Origin: Actinomycetes bacterium | GTDB lineage: Bacteria; Actinomycetota; Actinomycetes; Mycobacteriales; Mycobacteriaceae | NCBI GenBank assembly: GCA_023432405.1 | Contig: JAEYUQ010000007.1 | Location: 1-64,000, forward strand | Length of the DNA stretch: 64,000 nucleotides | Direction of reading: 5' to 3' | Shown: in pieces, positions 56,068 through 64,000 of the stretch | Layout: the number at the start of each line of letters is the position of its first letter | How positions within the stretch are numbered: the first letter of the stretch is position 1 | The notes under the pieces: model-generated | Seen by the model: only the letters and a program-made list of their open reading frames with translations | What the model was told of the DNA's origin: nothing | Database searches by the model: none | Translations under genes and position numbers: made by a program

Positions 56068-58443
56068 ATGAAGAGCTCTCAATCCTCCCGCAGAAAGTCA
56101 TATCGCACCGATATTGACGGTCTCCGCGGCCTAGCCATTGCATTAGTGGTTTTCTTCCATGCCTTTGTTGGTCGCGTGTCTTCAGGTGTGGACGTTTTCC
56201 TCTTTATTGGTGGGATATTCTTCTTCGCTCCTCAAATCCGCTCAGCGTTATCTGGAACGTCACTCACCATTGTTCAAGCACTCATACGACTCTTTCGCAG
56301 GCTCTTCCCTGACTTGGTTGCTGTGCTCTGTGGATCACTGCTGCTGGTGTGGTGTTTTTATAGCAACATTCGCTGGGGAGACGTCGGTAAGGATGCCATT
56401 GCGTCCTTACTCTATATTCAGAATTTTAACCTTGCTGCTGCGGGTCGAGATTATGCTGCTATTAGCAGTGATGTAAGCATTTTCCAGCACATTTGGTCCA
56501 TGTCTGTCCAATTGCAGATCTATGTGGGCTCCTTGGCTGTTATAACCTTGCTAGCCTTCATATTGCGGGGAAAGCCCTGGGCTAGGAAAGCTTTTTTCTG
56601 GCTTCTCGTTGCTGCCACCGCGTTCAGTTTTGTTATGGCAGTTGTGTATAACCGCACCGATCAGGGATGGAATTATTACTCTCCGCTCACCAGGTTTTGG
56701 GAAATAGGCTTGGGTGGTCTGTTTGGGATGAAATTCATCCAGACCAGTGTGAGCGTCACGTATCGTGCATGGCGTTTACCGGCCGGAATAGTGGGACTTT
56801 GTCTTATTGGCTTTACTGGGTTATTTCTTAATGGAGCCCAGCAATTCCCTGGCCCGCTGACGCTGATTCCTCTCGCAGGTGCGGCGTTAGTTATATGGTC
56901 TTGTAATCCAGAAAAAGTCAGCTCCAGCCAGCAGGAGGATACTGCGCAGGATGGGGTTCACGGTACTGCGAAGGCCCCTCTGCAGGAGATAGTACAAGAT
57001 TACCGTGGCGGAGTTGCGGCTATGTTGCGTTCGCCTATTCCGCAATTTTTAGGTCGCATCTCCTATCCTCTTTACCTTTGGCACTGGCCTCTTCTGGCTG
57101 TGGCCACCTACGTTTTTGCTGGTGGTGGTGTTCGCATCAATGTGGGTGGAGCAGGAATCACTGCCACGCTAGGTTTTGCGCGTGGGATGGCTGTTGGTGT
57201 GGCAGTGATTGCTCTATCAATCCTTCTCGCCTGGCTGACCCTGATTTTCGTGGAGAAACCTACGCGCCAGAAGACAAAGCCTCAGCGTTCATGGGTACTT
57301 TTCGACGTCGCTTATCTCAAGGATGCTTTGAGACGTTTCTCGGAGCGTGCGCTGGGTATCGTGCTGACGGCATCCTGTACCGCTGTGGTACTAGGTGGGG
57401 GAGTGTGGATGCAGGACGTCAGCCTCCACAGTAGCCAGGTTCCAGAGCAATCCGAATTTGATTTGTCATACTATCCCGGTCCGTTGGCCCTGCTCAACGG
57501 CCAGTCAGTATCTCCGCAGACACCTCTTCCTCTGGCACAAAGTTCCATTGAAGAGTTTTATCCGCAGAGCGCAGAAGATGGTTGTACTGCGGCTATTGAA
57601 GATACAGAGCTCATTTTGGCCCATAACAACAATGGCAGTTCACAGCCCTGTGTCTATGGTGACACTGATTCCGACCGCACGATGTACTTGTTTGGAAATT
57701 CCCATGCAGATCATTTTCTTCCAGCTTTAGACGTTGTTGGGCATGAATTCCACATCAAAATTATCCTGCTGGTAAAGATGAGTTGCTATCCCGGAGGCGG
57801 CGCAATGCGCACCGACGGTACTTTCTACCCCGAGTGCAAAACCTGGGTGGACAAGGCCATGCAGTACATACTTCAGAATCCACCTACCGATGGTGTACTT
57901 ATGGTGAGTACACGTCCTGATCCAGGTACTCAGGGGCCGGAACGCTCTCCAGAAGGCTTACGCACAGTTGTGGAAACCTTTACCGCACAGGGGATAAAAG
58001 TGTGGGCTTTGCGTGATAGTCCGTGGTCACATACTACTGCCGGTCCACTTGATGTTCGCCTGTGTGTGGCGGAGGGTTTCTACAACCCCGAGGATCCTGA
58101 AAAGGATTGTGGTACAGATCGGGAATTGGTGTATCTGGATCGCAACCCAGCGGTAGAGAATCTTCAAGGCTTGAACGTTACTCATCTCGATTTATCGGAT
58201 GCGTTTTGTACCGAGGAGAGATGTCCTGGAGTGGTTGGCAATGTTTTGGTGTATCGGGATTCTTCTCATATATCTGATCTTTATTCCGAAAAACTCGGTT
58301 CAACTCTTGGTCAGCGTATGTTTCCCTTAGCGACGCCCGCACCGGCAACGCCGCCCACTACACCTGCACCGTCCACAGCACTGAGGCCGCAACTTTCAGC
58401 AAGATCGACATCAATGGATGCATCTCAGTCCGGTGAGACATGA
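56068..58443 (+). CDS. Acyltransferase 3 with C-terminal SGNH domain
   Basis: 791 residues. The N-terminal about 415 residues are the OafA-like membrane acyltransferase: RTDIDGLRGLAIALVVFFHAF with the family His, a Gly-rich FIGGIFFF, and ISYPLYLWHWPLLAVATY, about ten membrane segments. After one more segment, residues 450-760 form a periplasmic SGNH domain with GNSHADHFLPALD (Ser-His block) and DSSHISDLYSEKL with the catalytic His. Such proteins put acyl groups on cell-envelope glycans. aftC follows 47 bases later, suggesting arabinan as substrate; this is inference. A Pro/Ala-rich tail closes the protein. Confidence 0.88.
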   Translation: MKSSQSSRRKSYRTDIDGLRGLAIALVVFFHAFVGRVSSGVDVFLFIGGIFFFAPQIRSALSGTSLTIVQALIRLFRRLFPDLVAVLCGSLLLVWCFYSNIRWGDVGKDAIASLLYIQNFNLAAAGRDYAAISSDVSIFQHIWSMSVQLQIYVGSLAVITLLAFILRGKPWARKAFFWLLVAATAFSFVMAVVYNRTDQGWNYYSPLTRFWEIGLGGLFGMKFIQTSVSVTYRAWRLPAGIVGLCLIGFTGLFLNGAQQFPGPLTLIPLAGAALVIWSCNPEKVSSSQQEDTAQDGVHGTAKAPLQEIVQDYRGGVAAMLRSPIPQFLGRISYPLYLWHWPLLAVATYVFAGGGVRINVGGAGITATLGFARGMAVGVAVIALSILLAWLTLIFVEKPTRQKTKPQRSWVLFDVAYLKDALRRFSERALGIVLTASCTAVVLGGGVWMQDVSLHSSQVPEQSEFDLSYYPGPLALLNGQSVSPQTPLPLAQSSIEEFYPQSAEDGCTAAIEDTELILAHNNNGSSQPCVYGDTDSDRTMYLFGNSHADHFLPALDVVGHEFHIKIILLVKMSCYPGGGAMRTDGTFYPECKTWVDKAMQYILQNPPTDGVLMVSTRPDPGTQGPERSPEGLRTVVETFTAQGIKVWALRDSPWSHTTAGPLDVRLCVAEGFYNPEDPEKDCGTDRELVYLDRNPAVENLQGLNVTHLDLSDAFCTEERCPGVVGNVLVYRDSSHISDLYSEKLGSTLGQRMFPLATPAPATPPTTPAPSTALRPQLSARSTSMDASQSGET

Positions 58444-58490
58444 GATAGCGATAATCGACTCAGTATCCCTGCCACAGAAAGCTTGTAACC

Positions 58491-59798
58491 GTGATACGCA
58501 ACAAAGATTATTTTTCTTCGTTCTACCCCTTGCTCCAGAGGATAACCCCCGCATTTCCTAGCTGGCAGCAGATAGCCATGAAGGGACTGTGGATTGCCGC
58601 TTTAGCAGGGGTATTTCATGCCTTGGTGTGGAATGTTCTGGGCTCGTATGGCCCTGACTTTGATCCGATTTGGAATGCGGTGCAGAAATACTTGTCTGGG
58701 CAGCCGGTCTATACAGAAGACTATTCCACTCAAGACCCCCACTACCTCTACTCGCCAGGTGCCACCCTTCTTATCAGTCCAATCGGAGTGATACCGGGCC
58801 GGGATTTAGCTCGCTGGATCATGCTGTACCTGGGTGCGCTGTGTATTTTCTTGGCTCTTTGGTTACTTGTCAGGAGTGTTACCCGCCATCACAGGCTTCC
58901 AGTGTTTTTGGCATTCATCGCCTTGACGTGTTGGACTACTGAGCCGGTCAATTCAACCCTAACCATCACAAATATCAACGGATTTCTTTTCCTACTCCAG
59001 GTTATTTTTGCCTTATCTTGTGTGGAAGCAATCCGTACTCGAGAGCTTCTTGAGGAAGACAAACGAAGCTTGTGGTCCTGGAACCTTAGCTCATTGAAGA
59101 ATAAGCACGTCATTATTGCTGGTCTTGCCCTGGGTTTTGCTGTTGCCATTAAGCCACAGTTTGTTGCAATGGCGGTGGTACCACTTTTAGTAGGTCAGTG
59201 GTCATTGCTGGTTTTGGCTGGATTCTTTGTCATTATCACCTTTGCTATCGGGTGGTTGACGATGAGTCAGCCTATGGATTATGTGGAGCGATTGCTTCCT
59301 TACATTGGCCAAGCACGAGGCTATAACAATGGTTCCATAGATGGTATGGCCATTCAGCTGGGCTGGTCTGACGGTTTCCGTATTGCCCTTACCGTGGTAT
59401 TTCTCATTACCGTGGTCTGTTCTTTGGTGGCGCTTTGGCGTTGGAAAGATACTGACCCGATAGTGTGGATGTACTCCAGCCTGGGTGTGCTGTTTTGTGG
59501 AATTCTCATGGTGAGCGGACTAGTGCAGGGTTATTACTGTATTTGGTTGTTTCCGCTCTTTGCCACCATTGCGCTCAAGCAATCACCTATGCACAGTGTG
59601 GTCATGCTGGGTGCTGCCTGGTGCCTTATGGCAACGCCCGCCTTACCTGAGGGGGTCTGGCAACCTTTGGCAACGGTATTCCAGTGGAGAGCCTCTATTG
59701 CGTGGCTCATTATCCCAGTGACTGTTGGTATCTGGGCTTTGGTGAGGAAACCTCGGGTGCCAACAGAGCTGCAAGAAACACGCCCGGCCCAGTCGTAA
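58491..59798 (+). CDS. aftC: Alpha-(1->3)-arabinofuranosyltransferase AftC
   Basis: 435 residues, GT-C fold, GT87-type. It matches Rv2673 AftC from memory across DPHYLYSPGATLLISPIG, the WTTEPVNSTLTITNINGFLFLLQ segment and VSGLVQGYYCIWLFPLFATI. An acidic loop motif after the first segment (YGPDFDPIWNAVQKYLSG) is where the catalytic Asp is expected. AftC adds branching alpha-1,3-arabinose to arabinogalactan and arabinomannan. About ten membrane segments. GTG start with AGAAAG upstream. It is probably cotranscribed with the acyltransferase. Confidence 0.88.
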   Translation: MIRNKDYFSSFYPLLQRITPAFPSWQQIAMKGLWIAALAGVFHALVWNVLGSYGPDFDPIWNAVQKYLSGQPVYTEDYSTQDPHYLYSPGATLLISPIGVIPGRDLARWIMLYLGALCIFLALWLLVRSVTRHHRLPVFLAFIALTCWTTEPVNSTLTITNINGFLFLLQVIFALSCVEAIRTRELLEEDKRSLWSWNLSSLKNKHVIIAGLALGFAVAIKPQFVAMAVVPLLVGQWSLLVLAGFFVIITFAIGWLTMSQPMDYVERLLPYIGQARGYNNGSIDGMAIQLGWSDGFRIALTVVFLITVVCSLVALWRWKDTDPIVWMYSSLGVLFCGILMVSGLVQGYYCIWLFPLFATIALKQSPMHSVVMLGAAWCLMATPALPEGVWQPLATVFQWRASIAWLIIPVTVGIWALVRKPRVPTELQETRPAQS

Positions 59799-59994
59799 TC
59801 TCTGGAGAACTTCGCGCAGAGACCGGCCGCGCATTGCGGTGGTCCGTACTACATAGAGTTGTGTTCAGCAACAAAAACTTTTGAGCACAGTTGCAAATCG
59901 CGATGTTTTGTGCGCATATTTGCATACCAAGCACTACGATGTGCGCAGAGGACGTCACCGTACCGACGCCTCGTGACCAACCGAAGGAGAATTT

Positions 59995-60711
59995 ATGTCC
60001 CGTTTTAGTCTTCGCGCTACTGCTGTTGCTGCTGCTGTTGCGGTAAGTTTTGCCGGCGTTTCCGTAGCGACGGCCGCTCCGGCCAGCGACGTCGATAAGG
60101 CAGCCGCTGAAACTGCCACCACGGCGCCGAAGCATGAGCTCAAGGATGTTGCTCAGCATCGCGCACTGGAGGTGTTCCACCAGGTTATTTTGGGTGAGGC
60201 GCTTCCTAGCATGGAGGAAATGGATGCCCAGATGGCTGAAGAGCTGGCTGAGAAGTATGATCTGGACGCCGAGAAGCTGGCTGCTGTGTGGGAGAAGACT
60301 AACACTGCTGCTGTGGGGCTCAACGGTCAGTTGGTGGCTGTGGAAGAGTTCATTGCCAAGGTGACTGGCAAAGATCAAGAGGAGATCCACGAGGCTGTTC
60401 TGGACGCTCTCTTGAAGGTGTCTGAGAAGAATCCGGCGTTGGCGAAGGCTATGGAGAGCTATCACTCTGCTTTGGCAGATGAATCCGAGGCCGAAACAAC
60501 TGAGTCTGAGAACGCTGAGTCTGAGGCTTCCGAAAAGGGACACAAGGCTCACCATGCTCATCCCGTGAAGAAGGCCAAGGACGCTCCGAAGCCGGAGAAG
60601 GCTCCGAAGCCCGAGAAAGTGGCCAAGGCTGAAGAGGCTGCACAGGCAAAGGCCTCTGAGCTGAAAGAGAAGGCTGAGTCCTTCCTGCAGACTCTTAAGG
60701 AAGAGAAATAG
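59995..60711 (+). CDS. Secreted Lys/Ala/Glu-rich protein, unknown
   Basis: 238 residues. A Sec signal peptide ends near ATAAPAS. Residues about 35-160 look helical with LDAEKLAAVWEKTNTAAVGLNGQLVAVEEFIAK. The C-terminal 80 residues are low complexity (KDAPKPEKAPKPEKVAKAEE), Lys/Pro/Ala repeats that could span or bind the wall. AAGGAGAA lies six bases before the ATG. An iterated-motif copy lies in the coding region (60090-60100). Family not recognised. Confidence 0.7.
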   Translation: MSRFSLRATAVAAAVAVSFAGVSVATAAPASDVDKAAAETATTAPKHELKDVAQHRALEVFHQVILGEALPSMEEMDAQMAEELAEKYDLDAEKLAAVWEKTNTAAVGLNGQLVAVEEFIAKVTGKDQEEIHEAVLDALLKVSEKNPALAKAMESYHSALADESEAETTESENAESEASEKGHKAHHAHPVKKAKDAPKPEKAPKPEKVAKAEEAAQAKASELKEKAESFLQTLKEEK

Positions 60712-60747
60712 GCTAAGCTGCCCAACTCTCCCTGGGGGTTGAATGTG

Positions 60748-60810
60748 CGCGGTGTGAGGTTACAGGGCTTCCGTTTCCCGGAACCTGGGTTTGCCTGGCA
60801 CCGCGTTTTT
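60748..60810 (+). terminator. Rho-independent terminator
   Basis: CGCGGTG at 60748-60754 pairs with CACCGCG at 60799-60805 enclosing further stems, then TTTTT at 60806-60810. Ends the secreted-protein gene. Confidence 0.75.
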
Positions 60811-60904
60811 CTATGCGGTAATACGTGCATAGAGGGTTTCAGGCTCCTTTTTGCCTGATGGTGTACCTCAAAAATACTGCTAGGGGAGTGTTTTTCCTAA
60901 CGAT

Positions 60905-60934
60905 TTGTATCCACAGCAGGCGCCTGTGTAGAGT
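60905..60934 (+). promoter_or_regulatory. Promoter of the tRNA pair
   Basis: TTGTAT at 60905-60910 and TAGAGT at 60929-60934 are 18 bases apart. Initiation would be about 35 bases before tRNA-Asp. Confidence 0.45.
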
Positions 60935-60975
60935 GTTGTCTCGTGCGCAGGGCAGCTTTCCCTGGAGTACATTAA

Positions 60976-61049
60976 GGCCCTGTGGCGCAGTTGGTTAGCG
61001 CGCCGCCCTGTCACGGCGGAGGTCGCGGGTTCAAGTCCCGTCAGGGTCG
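60976..61049 (+). tRNA. tRNA-Asp(GTC)
   Basis: 74 bases. Acceptor GGCCCTG with CAGGGTC, anticodon stem CCGCC/GGCGG with loop CTGTCAC and anticodon GTC, T arm GGGTTCAAGTCCC. CCA is not encoded. Confidence 0.96.
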
Positions 61050-61079
61050 CGGAAGTTGTTTCCTTGTGAAAGAACTTCT

Positions 61080-61152
61080 GGCCAGATAGCTCAGTCGGGA
61101 GAGCGTCCGCCTGAAAAGTGGAAGGTCAACGGTTCGATCCCGTTTCTGGCCA
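61080..61152 (+). tRNA. tRNA-Phe(GAA)
   Basis: 73 bases. Acceptor GGCCAGA with TCTGGCC, anticodon loop CTGAAAA with anticodon GAA, T arm with GGTTCGATCCC. 30 bases after tRNA-Asp, so cotranscribed. CCA is not encoded. Confidence 0.96.
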
Positions 61153-61160
61153 CAACCCCG

Positions 61161-61199
61161 CCCCAGATTCTTCATTGACACCTGTGAATGAGTCTGGGG
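61161..61199 (+). terminator. Hairpin after tRNA-Phe
   Basis: CCCCAGA at 61161-61167 pairs with TCTGGGG at 61193-61199, with CATT/AATG inside. AACCCC at 61154-61159 competes for GGGG-TT at 61196-61201, so two folds are possible. TTGTCTT follows. Confidence 0.6.
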
Positions 61200-61308
61200 T
61201 TGTCTTATGTTCGGTGTAGCGCTCCCTAAGTGTCTCGAGGTTCTCCCCTCTATGTCACTTGGGACGGGAAGACTCCTTGGCATCATGTCTCATGGGACTG
61301 ACATCATC

Positions 61309-61348
61309 AAAAAAGCTCTTGACTCTTCAACTGAAGAATCAAGAGCTT
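61309..61348 (-). terminator. Rho-independent terminator of the lipase gene
   Basis: AAGCTCTTGA at 61313-61322 pairs perfectly with TCAAGAGCTT at 61339-61348, with TTC/GAA inside. On the minus strand the stem is followed by a run of T (A-run at 61309-61314 on plus). Confidence 0.85.
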
Positions 61349-61395
61349 GTTATTCTCGGAGGGAAAATTACACTTTTCCTTCCGACAACAATCCT

Positions 61396-62571
61396 TTACA
61401 GGTGGGCGTTCAACCAGCTAATAACAGTGTTAATAGCTTCGGTTTGAGCAGGATCGTTGAATACCTCGTGGAACTGCCCCTTGAAGGTAATCAGCTGCTT
61501 GTCGGTAGAGGAAATTCCGTTGTACCAATCCCGTGAGAAATAGGTAGGCACAATCTCGTCATGACCACCCATCGTCACCAAGGTGGGCTCTTTGAAATCA
61601 ACGGCATTGACGCCGTTATAAATAGCGCTGAACGCTAGCTGCTGAGCCATACCAAGGGAGAGTTTGGAGTTGTTATACGGGTCAGTGGAATACTCGTCGC
61701 GCACATTCTTGGATGAGGATGTCTTAGAACCCACCGGGTTGCTCACCTGGATCTTGTCGGAGCCGGGCAGTGACGGGGCACGCATCGCCGTGCGCTTAGG
61801 AATCTCCTTGATCACACTGGCATTGAACGTTGTCAGCTGTTGCAGTGGCAGCCGATCGTAAATGGCGGGCTGTGCCTCGCGCTGAACCTTGGTCATCTTC
61901 TCGGGCGTGATGGTCTTCCCCTGAGCATTTCCACCGTAGGGGTTAATCAGCGCGCCACCCCCGTTGGCAACAATTCCGTCCACCGTACCCGGGTACTTGA
62001 TGCCGTAGAAATCAACGGCGAGAGCTCCCATAGAGTGTCCCAGCAGGAAGGTCTTGGTAGTAGGATTCTCAGACTTGGCCTTCTGAACCAGGATGTTGAG
62101 ATCGTCTACGAGATAGTGGAAGTCATCAATATGACCACGGGCTACAGGCGTGCCCTTTACCTGACCGGAGTGTCCATGTCCGCGGTGATCCAGGCGGTAC
62201 ACGTTGTAGCCCGCGTTGAGCAGCTTGCCAGTCACCCATTCATAGCGTCCCAGGTGCTCGGCAGCGCCGTGAACGACAACCACGGTGGCTTTAGCACCAG
62301 GGATGGTGTTGGACTTCCAATAAATCTTGGTGCCCTTTCCATCCTTAGAAGTAAAGTAGCCGTCTTGCACTGTCACTTGGCGGCCATCCTTGGTCACAGT
62401 AGGCGCCGGAGTGGTGGGCAGTTCTACAACAGCGTTAGCTTGGGTATCCAACGGCGGCTCCAGCACATTCTGAAGTGAATCCAGAGGACTTGACGACGCC
62501 GTTGCTGGAACGGCTAGAACCATAGCCACACTAGTGGCCACTCCAATGGCCAGGGTTTTCCTATTGAGCAT
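61396..62571 (-). CDS. Secreted monoacylglycerol lipase-like alpha/beta hydrolase
   Basis: 391 residues. A signal peptide (IGVATSVAMVLAVPATASS) and a linker precede the hydrolase: VVVVHGAAEHLGRYEWV with the oxyanion HGxxEH motif of this family, YRLDHRGHGHS, the nucleophile in LLGHSMGALA, the Asp in MGGHDEIVP, and the His in GQFHEVFND. This is the pattern of Rv0183-type monoacylglycerol lipases, here exported. An insert of about 75 residues replaces the usual lid. Well-defined terminator downstream. Confidence 0.9.
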   Translation of the reverse strand: MLNRKTLAIGVATSVAMVLAVPATASSSPLDSLQNVLEPPLDTQANAVVELPTTPAPTVTKDGRQVTVQDGYFTSKDGKGTKIYWKSNTIPGAKATVVVVHGAAEHLGRYEWVTGKLLNAGYNVYRLDHRGHGHSGQVKGTPVARGHIDDFHYLVDDLNILVQKAKSENPTTKTFLLGHSMGALAVDFYGIKYPGTVDGIVANGGGALINPYGGNAQGKTITPEKMTKVQREAQPAIYDRLPLQQLTTFNASVIKEIPKRTAMRAPSLPGSDKIQVSNPVGSKTSSSKNVRDEYSTDPYNNSKLSLGMAQQLAFSAIYNGVNAVDFKEPTLVTMGGHDEIVPTYFSRDWYNGISSTDKQLITFKGQFHEVFNDPAQTEAINTVISWLNAHL

Positions 62572-62982
62572 GACAACCTTTCTTGAGAATCAAGAATGTT
62601 CTGGGCGTGCTCCTGGGCAAGGATGCTCTCAAGAGAGCTCCCTGGGCAGGAACGTAACAGGCGTATGTGCCTAGTCGAGAACTTTCCCGGTGGTTTTTCC
62701 TGGGATGACCCCATTGCCTCCTAAGCTACCGGGAAGTTTTGTAAAAGCGGAAGAGGATGTGCGGGACATGGGGAATAAATACCCCTGTAATGGGGTGGCT
62801 ATGTGAATTAAGTTTACATTTTACTGCAATCATGTTACGCAATGTGTCTTGTTTAGATTTGTGGGGAAACGCTCCTGGCGGAGGCTCCGACGTCACTTCT
62901 CAGTGTGGTTACTCCTTGCTTCTTCGAATGTCGCCTTTCTTTCCTCGCCCCACAGCAACAGCAAGCACTACACTGATACAAC
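62572..62982. other. Intergenic region with promoters only
   Basis: 411 bases between the divergent lipase and purN. A -10 (TACACT, 62969-62974) lies eight bases before the purN GTG. CTCCTGGGCAAGG/CTCCCTGGGCAGG occur about 30 bases apart near 62610-62650. No gene is supported. Confidence 0.45.
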
Positions 62983-63576
62983 GTGAATTTCACGGAACCG
63001 CTGAAGGTTGTGGTGCTCGCTTCGGGTAGCGGGACTTTACTGCAAGCCATATTGGATAACCAGGACAGTACGTACCGCGTTGTCGGCGTGGTAGCAGATG
63101 TCGAGTGTGAAGCTCTGGAGCGTGCAACCCGCGCGGGCGTCGATAAGCGATTAGTGGAGCTGGGAGAGGATCGAGCGGAATGGAATGAGCGCCTGGCTCG
63201 CACCGTAGAATCTTTCGCTCCTGACCTTGTTGTCTCCGCTGGTTTTATGAAAATCCTGGGGGAAGAATTCCTGGAGCGGTTCGGTGGACTCACAATCAAC
63301 ACCCATCCAGCGCTTCTGCCGTCTTTCAAAGGTGCCCATGCTGTGCGTGACGCCCTTGACTACGGTGTGAAAGTTACTGGATCAACGGTTCATTTTGTTG
63401 ATGCCGGAGTAGATACCGGCACGATTATCGCGCAGCAGCCGGTGCGAGTTGAGCCCGGAGATACTCAAGATAGCTTGCATGAGCGTATTAAGCAGGAAGA
63501 AAGAAAGCTCATTGTGGCGATACTGCGTTCTGCGCACGTTGATCACGCAACCAGGAAGGTCGAATTCGATAAATGA
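62983..63576 (+). CDS. purN: Phosphoribosylglycinamide formyltransferase
   Basis: 197 residues. Transfers formyl to GAR in purine synthesis. Nucleotide site [15 protein letters not shown] (the family has ASG-x-GSN; here GSGT), catalytic Asn/His in [22 protein letters not shown] and Asp in [20 protein letters not shown] start, leaderless by the TACACT -10. Overlaps purH by ATGA. Confidence 0.95.
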   Translation: MNFTEPLKVVVLASGSGTLLQAILDNQDSTYRVVGVVADVECEALERATRAGVDKRLVELGEDRAEWNERLARTVESFAPDLVVSAGFMKILGEEFLERFGGLTINTHPALLPSFKGAHAVRDALDYGVKVTGSTVHFVDAGVDTGTIIAQQPVRVEPGDTQDSLHERIKQEERKLIVAILRSAHVDHATRKVEFDK

Positions 63577-64000
63577 GTGAAGTCAAGGCAGTCAAGCGCG
63601 CCCTCATCAGTGTCTATGACAAGTCAGGTCTCGAAGACCTGGCGAAGGGTCTTGCTGACGCTGGAGTAGAGATTGTTTCCACTGGATCTACCGCCAAGAA
63701 AATTGCTGAAGCTGGGGTAGCGGTCACTCCCGTAGACCAGCTCACCGGATTCCCCGAAATCCTCGAAGGGCGTGTCAAAACTCTGCATCCGAAAGTTCAC
63801 GCCGGTTTACTTGCAGACACCAGGAAAGCTGAGCACTGCGAACAAATCAAGGAACTGGGAATTGAACCCTTCGAGCTGGTTGTGGTTAATCTCTATCCCT
63901 TCACCGACACCGTTGCCTCTGGGGCGGACTTCGATGCCTGCGTAGAGCAAATTGACATCGGAGGCCCCTCTATGGTGCGTGCAGCTGCAAAGAACCACCC
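63573..64000 (+). CDS. purH: Bifunctional AICAR transformylase/IMP cyclohydrolase, 5' part
   Basis: Cut by the window edge after about 142 residues. The N-terminal IMP cyclohydrolase (MGS-like) domain is clear: [66 protein letters not shown] and [16 protein letters not shown]. Its ATG overlaps the purN stop by four bases, so the last steps to IMP are translated together. Confidence 0.95.
   Translation, partial: MSEVKAVKRALISVYDKSGLEDLAKGLADAGVEIVSTGSTAKKIAEAGVAVTPVDQLTGFPEILEGRVKTLHPKVHAGLLADTRKAEHCEQIKELGIEPFELVVVNLYPFTDTVASGADFDACVEQIDIGGPSMVRAAAKNH

Overview
The window reads as a chromosomal segment of a high-GC Gram-positive bacterium of the order Mycobacteriales, closest in gene order to Corynebacterium or a near relative such as Lawsonella. 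The pointers are a resuscitation-promoting factor, WhiB3, SigD with its anti-sigma RsdA, SepH, GuaB3, the ImuA'/ImuB/DnaE2 mutasome, the arabinan enzyme AftC, DUF3239/DUF2771/DUF3027/DUF6350/DUF6928 proteins, and many leaderless ATG/GTG starts. It is dense housekeeping DNA. I see no prophage, no CRISPR array and no intact insertion sequence.

Layout. 0-18 kb: a DapC-like aminotransferase and a DUF3239 protein, a 60-aa orphan unit, a serine hydrolase with a frame break, rpf, cspB, DUF2771, glutaminyl cyclase and DUF3027 on back-to-back promoters, a purine permease, a SpoU rRNA methyltransferase interrupted by an in-frame TAG, DUF6928-sepH, serC, gltA, an FKBP isomerase, a second serine hydrolase and a Tat-exported DUF1906 protein. 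18-36 kb: tRNA-Arg, thyA-folA, cysQ, lhr-nei, pgi, an aldehyde dehydrogenase, chorismate mutase, pcrA, an M23 peptidase and DUF6350. 36-62 kb: whiB3, sigD-rsdA, guaB2, guaB3, guaA, a secreted lipase, small proteins, imuA'-imuB, an AMIN-like lipoprotein, metQ-metN-metI, dnaE2, a Fic protein beside a possible transposase scrap, an SGNH acyltransferase next to aftC, two small secreted proteins, tRNA-Asp, tRNA-Phe and a secreted monoacylglycerol lipase. 62.9-64 kb: purN and the start of purH.

How it works together. Purine supply (guaB2, guaB3, guaA, purN-purH, permease) and one-carbon/thymidylate supply (thyA-folA) sit with DNA repair (lhr, nei, pcrA, imuA'B, dnaE2) and envelope work (rpf, M23, two serine hydrolases, aftC, acyltransferase, lipases). 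From memory of M. tuberculosis and C. glutamicum maps, DUF6350 normally abuts purN-purH. Here about 27 kb (whiB3 to the lipase) lies between them, so the window probably joins two ancestral neighbourhoods.

The most unusual signal is not a gene. A motif G-R-CGTCG-N-Y-AAGG recurs at least 13 times on both strands, in unrelated genes, in different reading frames and once between genes, where about 0.25 would be expected for its 11-base core. Other points are the two interrupted genes, a three-way-junction hairpin at the left edge, overlapping divergent leaderless promoters, and several perfect inverted repeats between convergent genes.
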